Positions 28,881-37,917 are shown, numbered from the stretch's first letter. The stretch: DNA of 64,000 bases from JALHVH01 sp963773685 (GCA_963773685.1 CAVZBY010000004.1:90885-154884); one strand, 5' to 3'. Numbers and translations: made by a program. The notes: generated by a model not told the origin, from the letters alone.

Positions 28881-31800
28881 AGGAGCCGGCGCCAGAACGA
28901 TGATCCGCGGAGAGGGACGGCCGCGCCGCCTTCGCCGATCAGGACGAAGGCCGCCCAATGATACGGGCGCCAATCGTCGGAACGGCACATCCTGATCTTG
29001 GTCCGGCGGAGGCTCTCCTGCTTCGTTTTGCCGTCGGTCAGGAAGCCGTAGAACGTCTTCATGAAATAGGACGTGGATTCGTCGTTGACGTTCCACAGGC
29101 TCGCGACGACCGACCGCGACCCCGAGCAGAAGAAGGCCCGCGACAATCCCTGGATGCCTTCGCCCTTCTCCATCTTCCCCCCCGCCGTCTGACAGGCCGA
29201 GAGGACGACCAGGTCGGCGTTGAGCTCGAGATTGTAGATCTCCCGGGCCTGGAGGAACCCGTCCTCGCCGGACGCGGCATCCGCGGACAGGACGAGGGCC
29301 GACCGGCTGGCGACCATCTCGTCGAGAAGGCTGTGGGTGGCGAAATGAAGGATCTTGTATCCGGAAAGGGGGAGCTTCTTGACCCGGTCTTCCGTGGCCT
29401 CGGCGCCGGCGACGATCCTTCGCGAACCGGGGGCCAGGAGCTTCGAGATGGCCTCCATCTCCCGGGACGCGAACTCGAGCGGATGAAGGACGAATCGCTT
29501 CTCGAGATAATATTCCGAGAGGAGGTCCTTCCCGTTCCGGCCGAGGCGGGGACTGCCGATGGAGAGCAGGTCGGCTTCGGCGGGGGGCCGTTCCCGGCGC
29601 TCCAGGATGCTCACCAGGGTCGAGGCGGAGGGGGCATAGGAGATCCCGTAATCTTCCAGGAGGAAGCGTGACGGGGCCCGGTCCGAGCCGGCCCGCGCCC
29701 CGGGGACGAGGGCTTCGAACGGCAGGTAATGGAGCGTCCGGTCCGGAATGAAGATCAGGTTCCTGATCCCGGAGAGATGTTCCCGACCGGCGGCGCCGAT
29801 GAGGGCGTCGTAAAGCTTGCGGCCCGCGGGAACGACGTCCGCGTTCGTGATGTCACCCGACGACAACAGCCCGATGAAGTTGCCCGCCAGGCGGACGGTC
29901 CGCCCGCTCTCCGGAGGAGCGAGCCGGCGGACCGAAAGGTCCCGGTCGGTGATGAAGAAGATATAGATGTTCTCCTCGCCGACGAAGTATTCGACGATCC
30001 CCGTCTCCCCGTCGAGGAGCTTTCGGCGGATCTCCGGGAGGCGGCAGGGCTCGCTCGAGACGACCCTGGAATAGCCGGGGTTTGCGGCCCGGACCTTCTT
30101 GGTGAAGAGCTGATAATCGTCTTCCGCTTTCCCCAGCTGTTCCTGAAGACCCGTCCTGTCGGCCGGGCCGAGCGAGCCGTCGTTCAATTCGGCCGAGAGA
30201 TGCGATATCTTCCGGGAGATCTGCTCCAGCTCGTCCAGGGTCTCCCGGGGCAGGGAGCTCGAATCGATCCTGGCTTTCTGAAGGTCGTCCAGGAAAGAGC
30301 GGGCCTTGGCCTTCTCGGCGTAGTAGAGGCATTCCTCGAGGGCTCCGGCCGAAGGATTCTTTTCGGAGTCTTCGAAAAGAAGATCGACCAGCGCCTCGTA
30401 GATGGGGATCTTGCTCTTGAAAAAGCCCGAGCTGTATTCCCGGAGCAGAAGCTGGACCCTCAGGTCCTCGATGATCCCGATGGCCTTTTTATAATTCTCG
30501 ATCGCCGCGGGGACCTCTTTCCGTGCCGCGTGGAGGGCCCCCAGTCCGGCGTAAGCCTCCCAGATCGCGCTGGGCTGTCCGGTCTCGCGGCCCACTTTCT
30601 GCGCCAGCCCGTACGCCTCCATCGACCGGCTCCACGAGCCCGTCTCGCGGTAAAGGTCGCCCAGCCGGTTATGGTTCTGCGCCTGGATGACCTTCTTCCC
30701 GGCCAGGCTCGCGGCGCTCAGGCTCCTGGAAAAGAACTCCCGGGCGTTCGGAAAGTCCCCGAGCTTGAAATAGGCGAAGCCGATATTGTACAGGCAGCGG
30801 GCTTCTTCCCGGCCGTGGCCGATCTTCCGGATGTACGCCAGCGCCTCCTTGAAATAGGGCATGGCCCGGGCGTAATCCTGGAGCTCGATGTAAACATAGC
30901 CGATCGTGTTCAGGCACTCTTCCCGGCTCCACTTGCCGATGTACCGGTCGGCGACGCGGAGGGCGTCCTTGTTGAATTCCAGGGCTCTCTCGTAATTGCC
31001 CAGGGCGAGATAGATATCGCCGATCGTGGTCAGATGGAACGCCTCGCCGGTCTTGAAGGCGATCCGGCGGCTGATCCGGAGAGCCTCGTCGGCACAGGCC
31101 ATGGCCTTGGAATAGTCGCCCTTGTCCTTGTACAGGAGGGTCAGCCAATAGAGACAAATGTCCTGGCTTCTCAGGGCCGCCGTGCGCCGATAATAATCCA
31201 GGGCCTCGGAGAGGTGGTCCTCGGCCCGGGCGAGATCGCCCCTCTCCAGGACGATCACCCCCATCGTCCGAAGACAGAGGACCTCCAGCCGGCGGCAGAC
31301 CCTCTCCCGGGCGATGGTCAGGGCCTTCCGGCAGGCCTCGTAAGCCTGGGCGTCCTTCCCCAGGTCCATCCAGACAAAGGCGCTCCGCTCCAGGCACTGG
31401 ATCTCCAGCATCGCGTCTCCGATCTCGCGGGAGATCCGGAGCGCCGTCTGGGCCTCTCGCAGGGCGCCGGCGTAATCGTTGAGATACGTGAAAACATCGC
31501 TGAGGTTGAGGCGGCATCGCCCCTCATCGCCCCGCGCCCCTCTCCCTCGGAAGAGCCCCACGGCCTTTTCCAGGGAATCCCGGGCGTCATAATACTCCGA
31601 CGAATAATAGTGGATGAGGCCGATGGACTGATGGAGGAACGCATTGTCCGGGCTCAGCTTCAGGCGCGCCCGGAGAAAGGCCGCCGTGTCCTCGATGTCC
31701 TGGCTCGTGCGGTACCCGTTGACGAGCTCGCTGTAGGCGTCCATGAAATCGGCGCCCCCGGAGATGCTCTCCTTCAAGCGCTCGTGGGCCAGGGCGGGCA

Positions 31801-32167
31801 TGTCCTGCATCCTGGAGAGCACGCCCGATCCATATCGATAATGGACGTCTTCCGGGTGTTCCCGAAGCAGCTTCTCCATGTGACGGGAGGCATCGAGAAC
31901 GGCGGCCGCCCGGGCCTGTGCCGGCGTCTCCTCCAGGGCCTGGAACAGCCACGCATAGGCGGCCACGTCCGCCGGATCTCGTTCGATGATCCCGAAACAA
32001 GCCGAGATGGCTTCGGCGTTCCGGCCGGCGCCGAGATCGGCCGGGATGGTGGCGGCCGGGGGCCCGGGCCGCGTATCGAGCGGGCTCGACGGGAACAGGA
32101 AGGAAGGCGCGGCCAGGACCAGGGCCAGGGGAACAAGGGCCGTAGCCAAGATCCTTCCCTTACTCAT
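28871..32167 (-). CDS. Exported TPR-CHAT protein (caspase-like peptidase)
   Basis: A 1098-residue protein. Residues 1-28 form a signal peptide (ILATALVPLALVLAAPSFLF). About ten tetratricopeptide repeats (roughly 60-620) carry the alternating small/large residue pattern, for example ALGNYERALEFNKDALRVADRY. A coiled-coil-like stretch (about 640-720) leads to a CHAT domain (about 760-1090). The predicted His-Cys dyad is His945 (FATHS) and Cys992 (LSACQT), followed by GIQGLSRAFFCSGSRSVVASLW. CHAT domains are clan CD peptidases related to caspases. Export would place this protease on the same side of the membrane as the anti-sigma sensor domain encoded next door. Confidence 0.9.
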   Translation of the reverse strand: MSKGRILATALVPLALVLAAPSFLFPSSPLDTRPGPPAATIPADLGAGRNAEAISACFGIIERDPADVAAYAWLFQALEETPAQARAAAVLDASRHMEKLLREHPEDVHYRYGSGVLSRMQDMPALAHERLKESISGGADFMDAYSELVNGYRTSQDIEDTAAFLRARLKLSPDNAFLHQSIGLIHYYSSEYYDARDSLEKAVGLFRGRGARGDEGRCRLNLSDVFTYLNDYAGALREAQTALRISREIGDAMLEIQCLERSAFVWMDLGKDAQAYEACRKALTIARERVCRRLEVLCLRTMGVIVLERGDLARAEDHLSEALDYYRRTAALRSQDICLYWLTLLYKDKGDYSKAMACADEALRISRRIAFKTGEAFHLTTIGDIYLALGNYERALEFNKDALRVADRYIGKWSREECLNTIGYVYIELQDYARAMPYFKEALAYIRKIGHGREEARCLYNIGFAYFKLGDFPNAREFFSRSLSAASLAGKKVIQAQNHNRLGDLYRETGSWSRSMEAYGLAQKVGRETGQPSAIWEAYAGLGALHAARKEVPAAIENYKKAIGIIEDLRVQLLLREYSSGFFKSKIPIYEALVDLLFEDSEKNPSAGALEECLYYAEKAKARSFLDDLQKARIDSSSLPRETLDELEQISRKISHLSAELNDGSLGPADRTGLQEQLGKAEDDYQLFTKKVRAANPGYSRVVSSEPCRLPEIRRKLLDGETGIVEYFVGEENIYIFFITDRDLSVRRLAPPESGRTVRLAGNFIGLLSSGDITNADVVPAGRKLYDALIGAAGREHLSGIRNLIFIPDRTLHYLPFEALVPGARAGSDRAPSRFLLEDYGISYAPSASTLVSILERRERPPAEADLLSIGSPRLGRNGKDLLSEYYLEKRFVLHPLEFASREMEAISKLLAPGSRRIVAGAEATEDRVKKLPLSGYKILHFATHSLLDEMVASRSALVLSADAASGEDGFLQAREIYNLELNADLVVLSACQTAGGKMEKGEGIQGLSRAFFCSGSRSVVASLWNVNDESTSYFMKTFYGFLTDGKTKQESLRRTKIRMCRSDDWRPYHWAAFVLIGEGGAAVPLRGSSFWRRLLQF

Positions 32168-32313
32168 TTGGAAGCAATTCTAGTCCAGTCGGCTTGCGAA
32201 TGCAAAATGCCGGATGTAGGGGGACGAGGGGCGGGGTGGTACAATCCAAAAGGCCTTTCCGTCCTGTATGAGACCGAGAATCCATGATCCAACCACGAGA
32301 AAGGGAGACGGCC

Positions 32314-33798
32314 ATGACCTATCGAAAATCCCGAGTCGCCCTCTTGTTCATTCTTTTGGGCTTCACGAGCCTTATTTTCCCCGGATGCAAGAATAAAGGC
32401 GCCGCCGGGCCCGACCAGGCCTGGCTGGATTCCGTTTTTGTCCACGGGAAAGTCCTTTTCTATCAGACGATCCGGGACGAAATAGCGGTCCATCCCGACC
32501 GCGCCCGTCTCACGGAGGTCGAGCTCCGGAAGATCGCGGAGGCCGAGACCCGGTACGGACGGCTTTACGGCATCCTGATCAACGTCTTTTACCAGAAGGA
32601 CGAGCCGACCTTTTCCGCCCTGCTCCGCAAGGGAGACCGGGAATCCGTCAAGCGCTTCTCCGAGATGTATCTTGACCTCGCCCGCTTCGCCGGCCACATG
32701 TTCGTCGAGACATTCTTCCAGACGGACTTCGCCACGGACCTCGCCCGTAAGAGCAAGCCGGCGTACAAGGACCTCGATGCCGTGGACCTCGTCGTCCGAT
32801 CGACGGGATATGAGGCCAAGCTCGACCTTCCTCCGCAAAGGGAGTTCTTCAAGGACCCGGTGAGCCCGGAGTTCGAAAAGCAGGGGGCCCTGGACGGGGC
32901 CCGCTTCAGAGACGCCCTCCGCTTGACCCGGGGAAAGGGGGCCAAGATCGCCATCCTGGACTCGGGGATCGATGAGAGCCATTCGATATTCAAGAATACG
33001 AGCTGGGGCAAGAATTTTTCCTTCGTCGGCCGGGACGGACAGCCCTGGTCGGACGATGCCCCCATGGTGGACTGGGGCTGGCACGGCACGCTCATCTCCT
33101 CGGTGGCCGCCTGTTACGCGCCCGAAGCCCAGCTGACGGTCTACAAGGTCCTCGACGGCGATACGCAGAACGACCCTCCCTATCTCCTCCTCCTGGAATC
33201 CTTCCTCGCGGCCGGCATCTACCGGGGCGTCCATGAAGGCAACGACATCATCAGCATCAGCGCCTCCGGGGCCACGCTCGATTCCGATTACCTCAGGGAA
33301 GCCTGCCAATACGCCTACGATCAGAACCGCGTTCTCGTCTCGGGGGCCCTCTACAGCCGCTGGTTCAATCAGGGCATCCGCCGAAACTTCCCGTCCCAAT
33401 ACGAGACGGTCGTGGCCGTGACCGCCGCCCAGAAGAACCCCGACGGCACGTACGGGTACTGGGACGTCTGCGCCTCCCAGGACGAGAACACGGTGGCGGC
33501 CCCGAACGACATCTTCGGCGCCTTCCCGACCTATGTCGGCGAGAAGGATCGCTACATCCCGAGCATTTCGGCCGCGATCCCGGTCGTGTCCTCCCTGTTC
33601 GCCCTCGCCGTCTCCGTCCATCCCAGGCGGGGGGACGAGCCTCCGGGGGAATACGCCCGGCTCCTGATGGATCTCGTCATCGAGAACGCGAACCCCGAGC
33701 GGGTGGGGTTCCACGGATTCTCGCCTGAATGCGGCTATGGCCTGATCGACGCGGAGAAGACCGTCCAGGCGGCCCTGGCCCTGAACGCGAAACGCTAG
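32314..33798 (+). CDS. S8 (subtilisin-like) peptidase lipoprotein
   Basis: A 494-residue lipoprotein: the signal ends in a lipobox (IFPGC, Cys25). ATG 32314 is used because GGGAGA precedes it and the signal starts there; ATG 32284 would add ten residues. The shared N-terminal domain lies at about 39-136. The triad is Asp216 (AILDSGID), His257 (WGWHGT) and Ser419 (PSISAAIP). The usual oxyanion Asn in an SAGN-type motif is replaced (VLVSGALYS), as in the first domain of the double subtilase. The C-terminus has the same ECGYGLIDAEKTVQAAL ending as that paralogue. It is divergent from the CHAT gene. Confidence 0.9.
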   Translation: MTYRKSRVALLFILLGFTSLIFPGCKNKGAAGPDQAWLDSVFVHGKVLFYQTIRDEIAVHPDRARLTEVELRKIAEAETRYGRLYGILINVFYQKDEPTFSALLRKGDRESVKRFSEMYLDLARFAGHMFVETFFQTDFATDLARKSKPAYKDLDAVDLVVRSTGYEAKLDLPPQREFFKDPVSPEFEKQGALDGARFRDALRLTRGKGAKIAILDSGIDESHSIFKNTSWGKNFSFVGRDGQPWSDDAPMVDWGWHGTLISSVAACYAPEAQLTVYKVLDGDTQNDPPYLLLLESFLAAGIYRGVHEGNDIISISASGATLDSDYLREACQYAYDQNRVLVSGALYSRWFNQGIRRNFPSQYETVVAVTAAQKNPDGTYGYWDVCASQDENTVAAPNDIFGAFPTYVGEKDRYIPSISAAIPVVSSLFALAVSVHPRRGDEPPGEYARLLMDLVIENANPERVGFHGFSPECGYGLIDAEKTVQAALALNAKR

Positions 33799-33852
33799 CC
33801 GGCCGGGGCTCGGGGCCCCCGGATCCTGCCCCGTCCTCGGGAGGAGGAGAAC

Positions 33853-35634
33853 ATGAAGAAGCCGAACTTCGTCCGTGCCTGCGTTTGGCTCGCGGCACCC
33901 CTGTTCCTTTTCGCGGCTTGGACCGTCGACGGCTCCAAGGACCGGGTCCTGAAGCGGGAGGCGGGTCTCCGGATCGGCGTCTCCTACCCTAAGGAGCTCG
34001 GGCCCGGGCCCTTCGACGGGAGAATGCTCCTGATGCTGGCCGATAACGACGGCCGGGAACCCCGGTTCCAGGTCAGCTCGCGGAACGAGGATGCCCAGCC
34101 CGTTTTCGGGATCGACGTCGAAGGCCTGATGCCCGGGGAAGAGGCCGTCTTCGACGCCCGGGTGTTCGGCTTCCCTGTGGACAGCCTGGCCAAGATCCCT
34201 CCCGGCGAGTATGTCGTCCAGGCCCTTCTCCACAAGTATGAGACCTTCCGCCGGGCGGACGGACATACCGTCAAGCTCCCCATGGACCGCGGCGAGGGAC
34301 AGATGTGGAACATCGCGCCTGGGAACCTCCTCAGCGTCCCGAAGAAGCTCCGGATCGACCCGGCGCGTGACGGGATGATCCATTTGACCCTCGAAAAGAC
34401 GATCCCGCCTTTCCCCGAAGAGCAGGACACGAAGTACATCAAGCATATCAGGATCCAGAGCCCGCGCCTGACCGAGTTCTGGGGCCGCCCGATGTATCTC
34501 GGCGCCGTCATCCTCCTGCCCGAGGGCTTCGAGGAGCATCCGGAAGCCCACTACCCCCTGATGGTCTACCAGGGCCATTTTTCCCGGAAGTTCGATGCCC
34601 TCGTGGGATTCCGGGAAGAGCCGCCCGCTCCCGGCGAAACTTCGGAGAACGCCAAGAGGCCCGGGGTCTGGGGCGAATACTTCAGGGAATTCGAGAACGC
34701 CAGCTATCAGTTCTATAAGGACTGGACGGGCCCCGGCTTCCCGAGGATGATCCTCGTGACCCTCCAGCACCCCAATCCCTATTTCGACGACTCCTACGCC
34801 GTGAACTCGGCCAACCTCGGGCCGTACGGGGACGCGCTCACCTATGAGCTCATCCCCCACATCGAAAAGCTATACCGGGGCATCGGCCAGGGCTGGGCCC
34901 GGACGCTTTACGGCGGGTCCACGGGAGGCTGGGAATCGCTGGCCGTCCAGGTCTTTTATCCGGACGAATATAACGGGACGTGGACATTCTGCCCCGATCC
35001 CATCGATTTCCGGGCATACTCGCTCGTCGATATTTACAGCCACAAGAACGCCTATTTTTCGGACGGGCGGTGGAAGCGCACCCCGCGGCCGGCCTTCCAG
35101 AATGAGATCGGCGAGGTCCTTTCGACGAACGAGGAGACAAATCACTTGGAGCTCGTCCTGGGAACGAACGCCCGCTCGGGCTATCAGTATGACATCTGGC
35201 AGGCCGTCTTCGGCCCTGTCGGCGACGACGGCTACCCCAAGCCGATCTGGGATAAGATGACCGGGGTCATCGATCATGGCGTCGCCGCCTATTGGCGCGA
35301 GCGCTATGACCTCCGGTACATCCTGGAGCGGGATTGGAGGACGCTCGGGCCCAAGATCAAGGGCAAGATCCACATCTACACGGGCGATATGGACAACTGG
35401 TACCTGCAAAACGCCGTCTACCTCATGGAGGCCTTCCTCGAGAACACGAAGGACCCCTATTACGACGGAACCGTGGAATACGGAGACCGCCAGCCCCACT
35501 GCTGGTGCGGCGGGAAAGGGCTTTCGCTCCCGGCGTCGATGCTGACCATCAACCAGCGCTTCGCCCCAGAGATGGCCGCCCACATGGTCAAAACGGCCCC
35601 TCCGGACGCGGACGTCGCCAGCTGGCAATATTAA
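33853..35634 (+). CDS. Exported alpha/beta-hydrolase (putative esterase)
   Basis: A 593-residue exported protein with an N-terminal signal (FVRACVWLAAPLFLFAAW), an N-terminal beta-rich part (about 30-210) and an esterase-like hydrolase. The nucleophile elbow is YGGSTGGWESLA, fitting GxSxGG. GDMDNWYLQNA could hold the acidic residue and GDRQPHCWC the histidine. I cannot name its substrate. A strong AGGAGGAGA site precedes ATG. The last ten residues (PDADVASWQY) and the stop lie in a sequence that recurs twice downstream next to repeats, so the natural C-terminus may have been replaced by a repeat. Confidence 0.75.
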   Translation: MKKPNFVRACVWLAAPLFLFAAWTVDGSKDRVLKREAGLRIGVSYPKELGPGPFDGRMLLMLADNDGREPRFQVSSRNEDAQPVFGIDVEGLMPGEEAVFDARVFGFPVDSLAKIPPGEYVVQALLHKYETFRRADGHTVKLPMDRGEGQMWNIAPGNLLSVPKKLRIDPARDGMIHLTLEKTIPPFPEEQDTKYIKHIRIQSPRLTEFWGRPMYLGAVILLPEGFEEHPEAHYPLMVYQGHFSRKFDALVGFREEPPAPGETSENAKRPGVWGEYFREFENASYQFYKDWTGPGFPRMILVTLQHPNPYFDDSYAVNSANLGPYGDALTYELIPHIEKLYRGIGQGWARTLYGGSTGGWESLAVQVFYPDEYNGTWTFCPDPIDFRAYSLVDIYSHKNAYFSDGRWKRTPRPAFQNEIGEVLSTNEETNHLELVLGTNARSGYQYDIWQAVFGPVGDDGYPKPIWDKMTGVIDHGVAAYWRERYDLRYILERDWRTLGPKIKGKIHIYTGDMDNWYLQNAVYLMEAFLENTKDPYYDGTVEYGDRQPHCWCGGKGLSLPASMLTINQRFAPEMAAHMVKTAPPDADVASWQY

Positions 35635-36120
35635 GGCCGGGAAATCCCCCCTCACCCCCCTTTGTAAAAGGGGGGACCTCGTACCCTGCGGCTTGCGGTT
35701 CGTTTGTAGCCTCAGGCTTCAGTCCGAGCCGGAATGTAGCCTCAGGCTTCAGCCTGAGCCGGATTGTAGCCTCAGGCTTCAGCCTGAGATATCTTCGAAG
35801 ATAGCGCAAGCTGAAGCTTGCGGCTACAGGAGAAGAGCGAGGCTTAAGCCCGTGATGACTCCCCCCCTTTGTAAAAGGGGGGACCTCGTACCCTGCGGCT
35901 TGCGGTTCGTTTGTAGCCTCAGGCTTCAGCCTGAGCCGGATTGTAGCCTCAGGCTTTAGCCTGAGATATCTTCGAAGATAGCGCAAGCTCAAGCTTGCGG
36001 CTACAGGAGAAGAGCGAGGCTTAAGCCCGTGATGACTCCCCCCCCTTTGTAAAAGGGGGGCGCTGGGGGGATTTATGGGCCGGGAAACTTGAAAATTGAG
36101 ACCTGACCCCCTTCTCGGGC
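35635..36120. repeat. Repeat island: near-tandem ~200-base units of C/G hairpin plus REP hairpins
   Basis: No gene is supported. Two successive, nearly identical units (about 35657-35862 and 35863-36045) each contain a C6TTT-GTAA-AAG6 hairpin, then ACCTCGTACCCTGCGGC, GTAG-headed REP hairpins (three in the first unit, two in the second), an inverted REP (stem CGCAAGC/GCTTGCG) and GGAGAAGAGCGAGGCTTAA. A third C/G hairpin with its GGGGGGATTT arm ends the island. Part of the 3' end of the esterase gene is repeated imperfectly at 36126-36163. Confidence 0.88.
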
Positions 36121-36225
36121 CCTGCTCCGGACGCGGAACGTCGCCAGCTGGCAATATTAGGGAATACCCGGCCGGAATGTCCTCGCCTTCCTTTTTCAAA
36201 GGGGGGACTTTGCAGCCCCGCTAGC

Positions 36226-36299
36226 GCGCCTGTAGCGCAGTTGGACAGAGCCGCTGCCTTCTAAGCAGCGGGTCGGGTGTTCGAGTCACCCCAGGCGCG
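36226..36299 (+). tRNA. tRNA-Arg (TCT), second copy with a D-stem mismatch
   Basis: This copy matches the tRNA-Arg at 3167-3240 except for two bases. The acceptor, anticodon arm (GCTGC-CTTCTAA-GCAGC) and T-arm are intact. The D-stem reads GCGC against GAGC, so the third pair becomes G/A. It could be functional, a decaying duplicate, or a trace of integration. It sits directly after a repeat island. Confidence 0.8.
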
Positions 36300-36388
36300 C
36301 CATCTATGGAGCCCGACATTCCCTATGGATTGACTTCCGGCGAACCGCCCGCTATGCTCTGTTCAGCGCGTTCCGATGGGGGTGGGCC

Positions 36389-37297
36389 ATGCGTCTTCGA
36401 GAACGTCTTTCCAGCGTGACCATCGCGGTGCTTCTGACGGTCGGTCTCTTCTCCCGGTTGGCGGCGGCCCCGGCGGCGGGGCGATCGGATCCCGACGCCA
36501 AGCTCTCGCCTCTCGTTCTCCGGCTCTACGGGGGATTCACCCGAGCCGAGGCCGGGGACATCAACGAAGGCCTGGACGGCTATTTCGAGGTCCTCGAGCT
36601 CTATTCGGCCCTCGGGCTCGGGACGACCACGGGCGCCTTCAGGCCTCTTCACGACGGCCGTAATTTCGGGGCCGACCTCGTCTTCCAGATCACTCCGCAT
36701 GTCGGCATCGGGATCGGAGCCGGCTACCTGCGATTCTCGAAGAGCTCGTCCATGACCTTCACGCATGGATCGGGGAGCGTCGAGCTCTCAGCCGCCCCGG
36801 TGCTGAGCGCCGTCCCCATCCGGCTTGGCCTGTTCCTCACGTTCCCCCTCGGCAGAAGGCTGAATCTGACCATCAACGGCGGCGCCGAAGCCTACGCCGC
36901 GCTCAAGCTCGACGCCGCCCAGCGCATCAACGCCTTCGGCGATCTGGCCGAAACGTCCCTCTCCGCCAGCCGGAGTGCCCCGTCGTTCAACAACCTCGGC
37001 TTCGAGGGGAGCCTGGGATTCGAGTTCTTGGTCTCCCGGAAAGTTGGCTTCTTCATCGAGGCCGCCGGCCGCTACGCCCGTCTCAAGAACTTCGCAAAGG
37101 CCGCGTTATCGAACTCGGAGGGGACGGTCGATGGCCGGCTCTATCTTGAGACGTTTACATACCCTGAGGGAACCTGGAACCAATTCACGGTCGAGAAGGC
37201 CCCGCCTGCTTCCGACCCTCCGTTCAAGGCGTACAAGGAGCCGAAGATCGACCTCAGCGGCTTCAGCCTCCAAGCCGGTTTCCGCCTCCGTCTTTAA
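36389..37297 (+). CDS. Outer-membrane beta-barrel protein
   Basis: A 302-residue protein with a signal peptide (VTIAVLLTVGLFSRLAAAPAAG). Repeating amphipathic strands (FGADLVFQITPHVGIGIGAGYLRF, LNLTINGGAEAYAALKL, GFFIEAAGRYARLK) end in a terminal strand GFSLQAGFRLRL, typical of OmpA-like or porin-like small barrels. No enzymatic motif is seen and no specific family is recognised. It is a lone gene between two repeat islands and close to the second tRNA-Arg. Confidence 0.75.
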   Translation: MRLRERLSSVTIAVLLTVGLFSRLAAAPAAGRSDPDAKLSPLVLRLYGGFTRAEAGDINEGLDGYFEVLELYSALGLGTTTGAFRPLHDGRNFGADLVFQITPHVGIGIGAGYLRFSKSSSMTFTHGSGSVELSAAPVLSAVPIRLGLFLTFPLGRRLNLTINGGAEAYAALKLDAAQRINAFGDLAETSLSASRSAPSFNNLGFEGSLGFEFLVSRKVGFFIEAAGRYARLKNFAKAALSNSEGTVDGRLYLETFTYPEGTWNQFTVEKAPPASDPPFKAYKEPKIDLSGFSLQAGFRLRL

Positions 37298-37303
37298 GAA
37301 CTC

Positions 37304-37915
37304 CCGCGGACGTCGCCGGCCGGCAATATTAAGGCCGGGAAATCCCCCCTCACCCCCCTTTTCCAAAGGGGGGAAATCAAGAGCCTGCGGTCTCCGATAA
37401 TTTCCCCCTTTCCAAAAGGGGGGTAGTTCGTGGCCTGCGGCTTCCGTTTAGCTCGTAGCCTCAGGCTTTAGCCTGAGCCGGATTGTAGCCTCAGGCTTTA
37501 GCCTGAGATATCTTCGAAGATAGCGCAAGCTGAAGCTTGCGGCTACAATTCAAGACGCAGACCAAAGTCTGCGGCTACATCGGGAAAGAACGCCTGGAGC
37601 CTGGGGTGATTTCCCCCCTTTGGAAAAGGGGGGTGAGGGGGGATTTGGCGAGGTCTATGCGGCCGGGACCCCCCTTTGTAAAAGGGGGGCTTTGGGGGGA
37701 TTTAATGGGCCGAAAAGTTGAAAAGTTGAGACCTGACCCCTCCTAGGCTCGGGGAAAGACGCAGACTAAAGTCTGCGGCTACAATAAGACCAGGTCCTGC
37801 GGCCATGGGTAAAGACGCAGACTAAAGTCTGCGGCTACAATAAGACCAGGTCCTGCGGTCATGGGGAAAGACGCAGACTAAAGTCTGCGGCTACAACGAG
37901 AGAAGATGAACGCGG
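37304..37915. repeat. Repeat island with a 56-base tandem REP array
   Basis: It begins with GACGTCGCC...GGCAATATTAAG, also present at the end of the esterase gene. C/G hairpins follow near 37340-37375, 37402-37428, 37610-37650 and 37670-37705. REP hairpins with stem CTCAGGC/GCCTGAG lie near 37455-37510 and an inverted copy near 37525-37547. Three inverted copies with stem CGCAGAC/GTCTGCG start at 37760, 37816 and 37872, exactly 56 bases apart, with almost identical spacers. No gene is supported. Confidence 0.88.
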
Positions 37916-37917
37916 GC

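Noticed and set aside
29729..32287. Open frame of about 850 codons antisense to the TPR-CHAT gene
   Set aside because: Shadow of the CHAT gene; no domain signature and no ribosome site.
32164..34860. Long open frame antisense to the subtilase and esterase genes
   Set aside because: Composition is that of a codon-bias shadow, while the plus-strand genes carry full catalytic motifs and signal peptides.
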